This document shows positions 1 to 5,027 of a stretch of 5,027 nt of DNA, piece after piece. Origin of the DNA: Chloroflexota bacterium (GTDB taxonomy: Bacteria; Chloroflexota; Dehalococcoidia; Lucifugimonadales; CATQGZ01). Position 1 is the first letter of the stretch; each line of letters begins with the position of its first letter. Location: positions 1-5,027 of the forward strand of contig JAQBTI010000194.1 in NCBI GenBank assembly GCA_027624995.1. The letters run 5' to 3'. The notes under the pieces are model-generated. The model searched no databases. It was not told where the DNA came from and worked only from the letters and a program-made list of their open reading frames with translations. The position numbers were made by a program, and so were the translations under genes.

Positions 1-444
1 ACGCACCTGACAGGGGCGTTCCTGTTCAGCAAGTGGGTCGGTAGGCACCTGGTCGACCGTGGCGAAGGCGGCAGGGTAGTGTTCATGTCGTCTGTCGCGG
101 ATACGGCGCCCGTCCCAGAGCGCGGAGCCTACAGCCCGGCCAAAGCGGGGCTGATCGGCCTGGCCGGCGTACTTTCGCTGGAATGGGCCGACTACAACAT
201 TAACGTCAATGCCGTCTGTCCGGGGCTGGTAATGACGCCGATGACTGAGATGGTCTATAAAAGAGACCCATCGCTTCGGGCCCAACGCCTCAAGAGGATG
301 CCCGCCCGAAGGGAGGCGTATCCCGAAGAGATCGCCGATCTCGTGCTCTTCCTCTGTAGCGATAAAGCCAATCATATTAACGGGACGGCGATCCCCATTG
401 ACGGGGCATTCCTTAACAACGGGTTCATGGTAGAGCCCGAATAG
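1..444 (+). CDS. Classical SDR-family NAD(P)-dependent oxidoreductase, 5' end cut by the window
   Basis: This is the C-terminal 147 residues of a short-chain dehydrogenase/reductase, open from base 1, so the Rossmann TGxxxGxG motif lies outside the window. Numbering from the first base, the active site is visible: S31 in the FMSS strand, then Y44 and K48 in YSPAK, with the usual 13-residue Ser-Tyr spacing. NAVCPGLVMTPM (70-81) is the typical PG segment after the fifth strand. FLCSDKANHINGTAIPIDG (117-135) is the standard SDR C-terminal signature. The position of the usual catalytic Asn (NxTGxF) reads His in HLTGAF, as in some hydroxyacyl-CoA-type SDRs. The family interconverts alcohols and ketones with NAD(P)H; the substrate here is unknown. 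It is followed after 53 bp by an SMP-30-like gene on the same strand, so it is probably the upstream member of one operon. The first ATG inside the window (79) is internal and is not the start. Confidence 0.95.
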   Translation, partial: THLTGAFLFSKWVGRHLVDRGEGGRVVFMSSVADTAPVPERGAYSPAKAGLIGLAGVLSLEWADYNINVNAVCPGLVMTPMTEMVYKRDPSLRAQRLKRMPARREAYPEEIADLVLFLCSDKANHINGTAIPIDGAFLNNGFMVEPE

Positions 445-488
445 CGGCGAATCGTGCCCGGTCGTGACTAACCCTTGCAGGGCATGCT

Positions 489-495
489 GGAGGAG
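489..495 (+). promoter_or_regulatory. Shine-Dalgarno of the SMP-30-like gene
   Basis: GGAGGAG lies just before the ATG at 498. The spacing is short: 2 nt from the full motif, 4 nt from its GGAGG core. It is the only strong ribosome-binding match near this start and supports ATG 498 over later in-frame starts. Confidence 0.7.
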
Positions 496-497
496 TA

Positions 498-1355
498 ATG
501 GCGCTTCTGAATAATGACACGCAGGTATCGGTGCTTGTGGAGGGCCTCGACCACCCTGAGGGTATCGCGTGGGGCCTGGACGGCTATGCATACGCCGGGG
601 GCGAGGCCGGTCAGGTCTACAGGATCGACATCGAGCGCGGGGAAGTCGTCCAGTTCGCCGACACCGGGGGCTTCGTGTTGGGAATGGCACTCGACGCCAG
701 GCACAACATCTACGCGTGCGATGCCGGAAACAAGGCGGTCATGAAGATAACGCAGGGAGGTGCGGTCTCGACGTACTCCAGCGGCACGGCCGAGGAGCCT
801 TTGCGGCTCCCCAACTATCCGGCGTTCGATGCAGACGGGAACCTCTATGTCTGCGATTCCGGGGACTGGCACGCTGACAACGGCATGATCTACAAGATCG
901 CGCCGGGAGGCGAGACAGAAGTCTGGGACCGGCGAGCCAGGGAGTTTCCTAACGGACTATGCATTGGTCCAGACGGGGACGATATCTACGTCGCGATGAG
1001 CGTGAACCCTCCCCGGGTCGACCGGATCGGGATCAACGCCGACGGCAGCGCCGGACCGGTCGAAACGGTCGAGGAGTTCCCGAGGACGGTTCCCGACGGG
1101 GTGGCGTTCGACTCCGACCGCAATCTGTACGTGTCGATGTACCGCCCCGACGTAATCTACCGCAGGTCGCCCGCCGGGCAGATTGAAGTACTTGCCGAGG
1201 ACTTCGAGGGGACTTTGATCGCGGCGCCAACCAACATCGCATTCTGCGGCCGCGACCGAAGCGTGCTCCTGGGCGCGAATATCGGCAGGTGGCACATCAC
1301 CAAATACGAGATCGGGGCGACCGGGCACCCGCTGAACTATCCAGACATCGGCTAG
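498..1355 (+). CDS. SMP-30/gluconolactonase/LRE-family beta-propeller hydrolase
   Basis: A 285-residue protein of the usual length for the SMP-30/gluconolactonase family, six-bladed beta-propellers that hydrolyse lactones or related esters using one divalent metal. Blade-type repeats of the form DxxGNLYVCD or PDGxxFDxDRNLYVS recur through the chain (about 64-75, 110-121, 156-166, 199-213). The four expected metal ligands can be placed by motif: E21 in HPEGIAW, N106 in LPNYPAFDADGN, N152 in FPNGLCIGPDG and D200 in PDGVAFD. Their spacing is close to that of animal SMP-30 (E18, N103, N154, D204). No signal peptide or membrane segment is seen, so it should be cytoplasmic. It sits between an SDR dehydrogenase and an amidohydrolase on the same strand, which fits a step opening a lactone made by a dehydrogenase. 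This pathway role is inferred. The exact substrate is unknown, and related propellers include luciferin-regenerating and Drp35-like enzymes. Confidence 0.93.
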   Translation: MALLNNDTQVSVLVEGLDHPEGIAWGLDGYAYAGGEAGQVYRIDIERGEVVQFADTGGFVLGMALDARHNIYACDAGNKAVMKITQGGAVSTYSSGTAEEPLRLPNYPAFDADGNLYVCDSGDWHADNGMIYKIAPGGETEVWDRRAREFPNGLCIGPDGDDIYVAMSVNPPRVDRIGINADGSAGPVETVEEFPRTVPDGVAFDSDRNLYVSMYRPDVIYRRSPAGQIEVLAEDFEGTLIAAPTNIAFCGRDRSVLLGANIGRWHITKYEIGATGHPLNYPDIG

Positions 1356-1369
1356 ACCAATACTGATCC

Positions 1370-1377
1370 GGAGGAAG
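1370..1377 (+). promoter_or_regulatory. Shine-Dalgarno of the deacylase gene
   Basis: GGAGGAAG with an A-rich 5-nt spacer before ATG 1383 (8 nt from the GGAGG core). This is a near-ideal site. It lies in the 27-bp gap after the SMP-30-like stop, consistent with co-transcription. Confidence 0.8.
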
Positions 1378-1382
1378 CAAAA

Positions 1383-2990
1383 ATGGCATTCGATCTTCTT
1401 ATCAAGGACGGGACGGTAGTCGATGGCACGGGCGGCCCTCGCCGAGCTGCAGATGTCGGTATCTCAGGCGGCAAGATAGTCGCGGTGGGCTCCCTTGAGG
1501 AGGCTTCCGCCGCACGCACCATCGATGCGAAAGGGCTCGTCGTAGCCCCGGGTTTTATCGACATGCACAGTCACTCGGATACGACGATGCTTGAGGACCC
1601 AGGCGGAGAGAGCAAGGCTCACCAGGGCGTTACGACCGAGGTGACCGGCAACTGCGCCCACTCGCCGTTCCCGGTCTCCAAGAACGCCGACTATGCGGCG
1701 CTTCAGGAGTTGTCTTGGCCCTTCTGGACCCCCGAGTGGGACTGGACGGACCTGGATGGTTGGGCCGATGCGCAGCACCGAACGGGCATCAGCCTGAACA
1801 TCGCGCCGCAGGTGGGGCAGGCCGCCATTCGGACGGCCGTCGGCCTGAGCGAGAATCGTCCGCCTACGGACGACGAGATGCGGGACATGCGCAGCCTGGC
1901 GGCCGAGGCGGTGGAGCAGGGCGCGTTCGCCCTATCTACCGGACTGACGTTCGCGCCGTCGAGCTATGCGACCACCGACGAGCTGGTGGCCCTGGTGGAG
2001 GCGATATCCCCCTACGAAGGCGCCTTCTACGTATCTCATGCGCGGCTCTGGGCTAACGAGCACGTAAAGGCTGTGGAGGAGTGCGTTGAGATCGGCCGCC
2101 GGGCCGGCGTACCGGTCCAGTACTCCCACATGGCGATCGTCGATAGCCGCAACTTCGGGGACGGCCCTAGCATGGTGGGAGTGATAGACAGGGCACGTGA
2201 GGAAGGGATGGACGTCACCTACGACATGTACCCGTACACGGCGGCAGGTACCGGGCTGGACCAGCTTGTGCCCGAGTGGCTGCAGGAGGGCGGCGTGCCG
2301 TCTATGTTGCAACGGCTCAGGGACCCGAAGCTGCGCCAGCGTGCTCGCGAGGACCTGGAGAAGTACGGCTGGTTCCGAGGCTTGCCATTTGTGTGGGAGT
2401 CGCTGGTCCTGTCGGAGATATCGACGGATGCCAATCAGGGTCTGGTCGGCATGTCTATCGGAGAGGTCGCGAAGCAGCGCAAGGCGGACCCTTACGACAC
2501 CATGCTCGACCTCATGGACGAGGAGGACAACCGGGTCGCCATCGTCGCGCACAACCGGACGGAGAGCGACATCCGGTTCTTCCTGGGACACGAAGCCGCC
2601 ATGATCGGCTCAGACGGTAATGCTATCTCGCCGACTGGACGCCAGTCCGTGGACCAGCCCCACCCGAGATTCTACGGCACGTACCCTCGGGTGCTGGGCA
2701 GATATGTTAGGGAACAGCCGTCGGTACTGTCGCTGGAGGCCGCGGTACGGAAGATGACCGGACTGCCGGCGGAGCGCCTGACGCTGAAGGACAGGGGCCT
2801 CATCGCGGAGGGGTGGGTGGCTGACATTGTCTTGTTCGACCCGGACACGGTCATCGACCGCGCCACCTTCGAAGACCCTCACCAGTACCCGGTGGGGATC
2901 CCGTACGTCTTCGTCAACGGGACGGCGGTGGTGGATGGTGGCGTGCACACGGGTGCGAGACCGGGACGCGTTCTGCGTAGGGGCGCTTAG
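1383..2990 (+). CDS. N-acyl-D-amino-acid deacylase (D-aminoacylase) family amidohydrolase
   Basis: A 535-residue metal-dependent amidohydrolase of the D-aminoacylase/N-acyl-D-glutamate deacylase family, which removes the acyl group from N-acyl-D-amino acids. A small N-terminal beta domain (LLIKDGTVVDGTGG, 5-18) leads into APGFIDMHSHSD (55-66), with metal ligands H62 and H64 and acidic D66. C91 in TGNCAHSP is the bridging cysteine typical of this family, replacing the carboxylated lysine of other amidohydrolases. H219 (YVSHAR), H249 (QYSHMA) and D411 (IGSDGN) complete the site. These match H67, H69, C96, H220, H250 and D366 of the Alcaligenes enzyme as I recall it, with an insertion before the Asp. 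DMYPYTAAGTG (281-291) and the C-terminal block from about 445 to 532 are also characteristic. No signal peptide is visible. It is probably last in the operon; its TAG overlaps the stop of the convergent reductase by 4 nt. Substrate specificity is not determined; relatives act on D-amino-acid, glutamate or other N-acyl compounds. Confidence 0.95.
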   Translation: MAFDLLIKDGTVVDGTGGPRRAADVGISGGKIVAVGSLEEASAARTIDAKGLVVAPGFIDMHSHSDTTMLEDPGGESKAHQGVTTEVTGNCAHSPFPVSKNADYAALQELSWPFWTPEWDWTDLDGWADAQHRTGISLNIAPQVGQAAIRTAVGLSENRPPTDDEMRDMRSLAAEAVEQGAFALSTGLTFAPSSYATTDELVALVEAISPYEGAFYVSHARLWANEHVKAVEECVEIGRRAGVPVQYSHMAIVDSRNFGDGPSMVGVIDRAREEGMDVTYDMYPYTAAGTGLDQLVPEWLQEGGVPSMLQRLRDPKLRQRAREDLEKYGWFRGLPFVWESLVLSEISTDANQGLVGMSIGEVAKQRKADPYDTMLDLMDEEDNRVAIVAHNRTESDIRFFLGHEAAMIGSDGNAISPTGRQSVDQPHPRFYGTYPRVLGRYVREQPSVLSLEAAVRKMTGLPAERLTLKDRGLIAEGWVADIVLFDPDTVIDRATFEDPHQYPVGIPYVFVNGTAVVDGGVHTGARPGRVLRRGA

Positions 2991-3928
2991 TCGTCGCGGG
3001 CCCTGCCCGCGGGCTGGTCATCGATGTACAGCCTGTGTTCGCCCTGGATCTCGTCGATCTCCTCCAGGTCTCGAGGACTGAGTACCCAGTCCCCGGCTTC
3101 GGCGAGTACCTTGATGTCCCCGGGCCGCCTGGCGCCAACGATACTCGTGTACACGGCCGGGTGTGCGACGGGCCACGCGACAGCCAGCTGCACAAGATCA
3201 CGGCCCTGGTCGACGGCCCAGCCCTTCAGCCGCTCGGTGACCTCGTAGGTTTGCTGGAACGACTCTCCGTGAAAAGCGGGCCAGGCTGCTCTCTCGTCGT
3301 CGGGCGACAATACAAAACCGGGCTTGTATCTCCCTCCCAGTAACCCCTTGGCCAGCACCGAGTGCGCCATCACGCCTATGCCGTTGGACTGATACGCCGG
3401 TAGGAGGTCGTCCTCCGTCTCTCTGAATAGCATGTTATAGCGGGGCTGGCCGCTCTTGACGGGGCCTGCCTTCGCGGCGGCGGAGATCTCTTCGGTCGAG
3501 AAGTTGGAGATCCCGATGTACCGGAGCTTGCCTGCGTCCCTCAGCCGGAGCAGGTCTTCCATCGTGTCTTCGATGGGCCGGTCGGTGGCCCGGTGGAGTT
3601 GGTAGAGGTCGACATAGTCCGTGCCCATTAGCCTGAGGCTGTTCTCTAAAGCCGACTCGATGTGCTCGGTGGAGTGGTCGTTGCGAGATACCTTCGTGGC
3701 GATGAAAAGCTCGTCGCGCCGGCCTTTTATGGACTTGCCGATGATGGCCTCGGCGTTCATATAGCCCTCGGCCGTATCGATAAAGGTCAGCCCGGCGTCC
3801 AAGGCAGCATGCATCGTAGCGATGGTCGCTGCTTCTTCGACCGACCCGTACGCCCCTCCGAGTGGCCAGGTGCCGAAGCAGACCACCGGAACCTCGGGAC
3901 CATCGCGGCCCATCTGTTTGGTGCGCAG
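2987..3928 (-). CDS. Aldo/keto reductase, probable CTG start
   Basis: A 313-residue NADPH-type aldo/keto reductase (AKR), a cytoplasmic TIM-barrel enzyme reducing aldehydes or ketones. Counting from CTG 3928, the catalytic tetrad is D51 and Y56 (FIDTAEGY), K79 (IATKV) and H112 (LYQLH). GKLRYIGISNF and the C-terminal cofactor signature SIVGARRPGDI are also present, most like the IolS/AKR11-type group. The frame opens at TTG 3943, directly after an in-frame TAG, but no ribosome binding site precedes that TTG. AGGAGAG (3940-3934) sits 5 nt before CTG 3928. Starting there gives the family's normal N-terminus (M)RTKQMGRDGPEV. ATG 3913 is the next candidate, but it lies 20 nt from the Shine-Dalgarno and would trim the first strand. 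A strong promoter lies just upstream. The gene ends in a TAA whose bases overlap the deacylase stop. Substrate unknown. Confidence 0.95.
   Translation of the reverse strand: MRTKQMGRDGPEVPVVCFGTWPLGGAYGSVEEAATIATMHAALDAGLTFIDTAEGYMNAEAIIGKSIKGRRDELFIATKVSRNDHSTEHIESALENSLRLMGTDYVDLYQLHRATDRPIEDTMEDLLRLRDAGKLRYIGISNFSTEEISAAAKAGPVKSGQPRYNMLFRETEDDLLPAYQSNGIGVMAHSVLAKGLLGGRYKPGFVLSPDDERAAWPAFHGESFQQTYEVTERLKGWAVDQGRDLVQLAVAWPVAHPAVYTSIVGARRPGDIKVLAEAGDWVLSPRDLEEIDEIQGEHRLYIDDQPAGRARDD
2995..3011. terminator. GC hairpin at the convergent gene junction, possible terminator without U-tract
   Basis: A perfect inverted repeat: CGCGGGC (2995-3001), loop CCT, GCCCGCG (3005-3011). It starts 5 nt after the deacylase stop and lies inside the last codons of the convergent reductase. 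No T-run follows on either strand, so it is not a classical intrinsic terminator. Its place at a tail-to-tail junction makes a role in ending or slowing transcription plausible. It could also be chance in GC-rich coding sequence. Confidence 0.3.
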
Positions 3929-3933
3929 CGGCT

Positions 3934-3940
3934 CTCTCCT
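3934..3940 (-). promoter_or_regulatory. Shine-Dalgarno that decides the AKR start
   Basis: AGGAGAG on the minus strand. It lies 5 nt upstream of CTG 3928 and inside the frame if translation began at TTG 3943. It is too far (20 nt) from ATG 3913. It therefore points to CTG 3928 as the initiation codon. Confidence 0.65.
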
Positions 3941-3963
3941 CAACTACCAGGTTACAGACCGGT

Positions 3964-3992
3964 AGTCTAGGAGGGCCCAAGGACCGTGTCAA
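3964..3992 (-). promoter_or_regulatory. Sigma70-type promoter of the AKR gene
   Basis: On the minus strand, TTGACA (3992-3987) matches the -35 consensus in all six bases. A 17-bp spacer follows, then TAGACT (3969-3964), which matches TATAAT at positions 1, 2, 4 and 6. Transcription would begin near 3957, giving a leader of about 29 nt with AGGAGAG well placed before CTG 3928. A start at TTG 3943 would leave only about 14 nt. The promoter implies that the reductase can be expressed separately from the upstream selenoprotein gene. This is a sequence match only. Confidence 0.6.
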
Positions 3993-3996
3993 TCGC

Positions 3997-4015
3997 CCGC
4001 CACTCAGGGTGGCGG
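3997..4015. repeat. Perfect 7-bp inverted repeat upstream of the AKR promoter
   Basis: CCGCCAC (3997-4003), a 5-base loop, then GTGGCGG (4009-4015). On the minus strand it ends 4 bases before the -35 box of the AKR promoter and starts 69 bases after the stop of the small upstream ORF. It could be an operator, or an RNA hairpin ending the upstream transcript. No T-run follows on the minus strand, so an intrinsic terminator is not well supported. Confidence 0.4.
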
Positions 4016-4084
4016 AAACGGTAAAGATTGGCGCAGGCTCCGTAAACAGCCTAGTTCACGAACGAACAGTCCGCCTGGAAGCTG

Positions 4085-4294
4085 CTAGGGTGCGGAGTTG
4101 CTGTGCGAGGCGTGACCTGGAAGAGCTTTGATAGCTGGCCGCCCGGACGGGCGGAAAGCAGGCGTCTCCGAAGTCATGGCGATCACATGCCGATTCTCGT
4201 ACCTCACCTGCTGCCACAGTTGCTCGGCCCAGCCCCGGGGCAAGCGCACCGGGTCTCTGTCAATTTCAAAAATGCCTGGTCGGTCTTTCAACAT
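4085..4294 (-). CDS. Small hypothetical protein, 69 residues, family not recognised
   Basis: ATG 4294 is preceded by GAGGAG (4307-4302) with a 7-nt spacer, a near-ideal ribosome binding site and the main reason to call this a gene. The product begins MLKDRPGIFEIDRDPVRLP and has a Trp- and Arg-rich middle (GWAEQLWQQVRYENR, 21-35). The Pro/Ser/His-rich tail looks unstructured. There is no signal peptide, membrane segment or Cys motif, and I do not recognise a family. The same frame is open further upstream to the TGA at 4415-4417, but with no better start. It lies 120 bp downstream of the GrdB-like selenoprotein gene on the same strand, so the two may share a transcript. It could be the remnant of a longer gene. 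No plus-strand reading of this stretch has a comparable start. Confidence 0.5.
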   Translation of the reverse strand: MLKDRPGIFEIDRDPVRLPRGWAEQLWQQVRYENRHVIAMTSETPAFRPSGRPAIKALPGHASHSNSAP

Positions 4295-4360
4295 GTCGGG
4301 ACTCCTCACTAGCCAATATGAAGCACTTCGGGATGAGGCTAGTGTAGGTCGGTATGGACT

Positions 4361-4387
4361 AATCGCCCATCCTCCTAACGGGCTATT
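4361..4387. repeat. Imperfect inverted repeat after the selenoprotein gene
   Basis: Arms 4361-4368 and 4380-4387 pair at 7 of 8 positions around an 11-base loop. Read on the minus strand, the hairpin begins 27 bases after the GrdB-like stop codon, and its loop contains AGGAGG followed by ATG GGC GAT TAG, a three-codon reading frame. No T-run follows. The rest of 4295-4414 shows no convincing promoter or gene. Confidence 0.3.
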
Positions 4388-4414
4388 TGCTCCGACCAAC
4401 CGGGTGATTCTGGT

Positions 4415-5027
4415 TCAGCTGTAGGTCCGGACGGGACGGTATGGTGCGGGCAGCTCTTCGACTGCGCCCGGTTCCGTCGCCGTCTCCAACATTCGGAGGG
4501 AGGCCTTGACGACCTCCCGCTGTCTCCGGACGTCTCCCGGGGCCCCGATCGTGCGGCCCAGGATGTGCGGAGTGGCGAGCGTGCGAGGCAGATTCAGGTT
4601 TCCCGCATGGTGCAAGAACGCGCGGATGTAGACCGATACCGTAGAAATGCCTGCCGCCTCTAGGGTCCTGGCTGTGTGTCCCACGGACACGTGACAGACT
4701 GGTCAGGCGGCGACCAGCAGCACGACGTCGACCTCCTCGGCTTTGAGGCGATCAGCCCAGGCCGGCGCTTCGAGAAGCAGCCTCTTCTGGGAGGTGGCCC
4801 CGACAAATGAGTAGTGTTCTTCGGCAACCTGCCCCACGACCCCTTCCGTCTCTAGCTCGATCAGCCGGTCGATGGGAAACACGACGTTGCGGTCCCGGAC
4901 CGCGCCCCGTATGTCGTAGCCCGGGTGCCTCACGACGATGTCTTCGCGATCGGTACGGCGTGAAATAACCGAGAGGACCGGCGGCCCTCTCAGGAACTCC
5001 TGGATTCGGGGGATAGCTTCTTCCTGA
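4415..5027 (-). CDS. GrdB-like selenoprotein (glycine/sarcosine/betaine reductase selenoprotein B family), in-frame UGA = Sec, 5' end cut by the window
   Basis: One frame runs from the window edge to the TGA at 4415-4417, interrupted only by TGA at 4705-4703. Read through, it gives 203 residues with selenocysteine at position 108 of the visible part. The context is VDVVLLVAA-U-PVCHVSVGHTARTLEAAGI, the U-x-x-C-H redox motif of the GrdB-related family, placed after the usual hydrophobic strand and before a helix. Other family-like segments lie on both sides of the TGA: RHPGYDIR and DRNVVFPIDRL (about 33-57), EGVVGQVAEEHYSFVG (about 62-77), and after it GAPGDVRRQREVV and ETATEPGAVEELPAPYR near the end. 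Both flanks belonging to one family is strong evidence against a chance stop. GrdB is the substrate-binding selenoprotein of glycine/betaine reductase. This shorter relative is probably a thiol/selenol redox enzyme of unknown substrate. Ordinary gene callers would split it at GTG 4933 and GTG 4690. The true start lies beyond base 5027. A Cys-less pseudogene is the less likely alternative. Confidence 0.87.
4672..4697 (-). promoter_or_regulatory. Bacterial SECIS-like hairpin downstream of the UGA
   Basis: Numbering the RNA from the U of UGA, CUGU (9-12) pairs with ACAG (31-34). A 3-nt bulge follows on the 5' side, then GUGUC (16-20) pairs with GACAC (26-30) around the 5-nt loop CGUGG (21-25). 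A G at loop position 2 (nt 22, base 4684) followed by U resembles the loop GU that SelB contacts in E. coli fdhF (G23, U24). The distance of about 19 nt from UGA to the loop G is within the range known for bacterial SECIS elements. The hairpin is inside the coding sequence, as is usual in bacteria. It was found by eye and not folded by program. Confidence 0.68.
4703..4705 (-). other. Predicted selenocysteine codon (TGA)
   Basis: An in-frame TGA is followed by CCA GTC TGT CAC, giving U-P-V-C-H. Related proteins carry Sec or Cys at this position with the second Cys three residues later. Decoding as Sec needs SelA, SelB and tRNA-Sec elsewhere in the genome, which cannot be seen here. Confidence 0.85.

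Noticed and set aside
1932..2591. Minus-strand open frame of 219 codons opposite the deacylase.
   Set aside because: Low-complexity antisense shadow in GC-rich DNA; the plus-strand frame encodes the complete amidohydrolase signature.
2995..3011. Classical intrinsic terminator at the convergent junction.
   Set aside because: The hairpin is strong but has no T-run on either strand, so it is listed only as a weak candidate.
3435..3992. Long minus-strand open frame (185 codons) overlapping the reductase.
   Set aside because: Arg/Pro/His-rich shadow of the reductase in another frame; the reductase frame carries all AKR motifs.
4085..4417. The frame stays open past the terminal TGA (4417-4415) of the GrdB-like gene through the small ORF, so a second UGA could be read as Sec to give one long protein.
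   Set aside because: The family C-terminus is already reached at ELPAPYR, no convincing hairpin follows this TGA, and the small ORF has its own well-spaced ribosome binding site.
4128..4424. Plus-strand open frame of 98 codons over the small minus-strand ORF.
   Set aside because: No Shine-Dalgarno at its start and no recognisable motif; the opposite strand has a better start signal.
4415..4933. Two separate short genes starting at GTG 4933 and GTG 4690, or one pseudogene broken by a nonsense mutation.
   Set aside because: Neither GTG marks a family boundary, the frame is open upstream of 4933 to the window edge, and the TGA falls exactly at the Sec/Cys redox position with a SECIS-like hairpin after it.
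1..5027. tRNA or rRNA genes, CRISPR arrays, insertion sequences, attachment sites.
   Set aside because: None seen: no spaced direct repeats, transposase-like frames or tRNA-like cloverleaf were noticed by eye.

Overview
The window is about 60% GC bacterial DNA. Genes are closely packed, with Shine-Dalgarno-led starts and two convergent gene groups. Nothing fixes the taxon. The mix of SDR dehydrogenase, SMP-30-like hydrolase, D-aminoacylase-type amidohydrolase, aldo/keto reductase and a UGA-containing selenoprotein would suit an uncultured, metabolically versatile bacterium such as a Chloroflexota (SAR202-like) lineage. That placement is a guess; the sequence itself only requires a Sec-decoding organism.

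Plus strand, 1-2990: a probable catabolic operon. It contains the 3' part of a classical SDR oxidoreductase (1-444), an SMP-30/gluconolactonase-type beta-propeller hydrolase (498-1355) and an N-acyl-D-amino-acid deacylase-family amidohydrolase (1383-2990). The gaps are 53 and 27 bp and no promoter is evident inside them. Dehydrogenase, lactonase and amidohydrolase could act in sequence on one small polar substrate, but the substrate cannot be read from the sequence.

Minus strand, 5027-2987: first the 3' part of a GrdB-like (glycine/sarcosine/betaine reductase selenoprotein B family) gene (4415 to beyond 5027), then a small unrecognised ORF with a good ribosome binding site (4085-4294), then an aldo/keto reductase (2987-3928). 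The reductase has its own near-consensus sigma70-type promoter and probably starts at a rare CTG codon. Its stop codon overlaps the stop of the deacylase, so the two groups meet tail to tail.

The most interesting item is the GrdB-like gene. A naive reading gives two unrelated short ORFs (4703-4933 and 4415-4690). They are in the same frame and are separated only by one TGA and four sense codons. Reading the TGA as selenocysteine restores the family's U-x-x-C-H redox motif in its expected context, and a bacterial SECIS-like hairpin lies just downstream at the expected distance.
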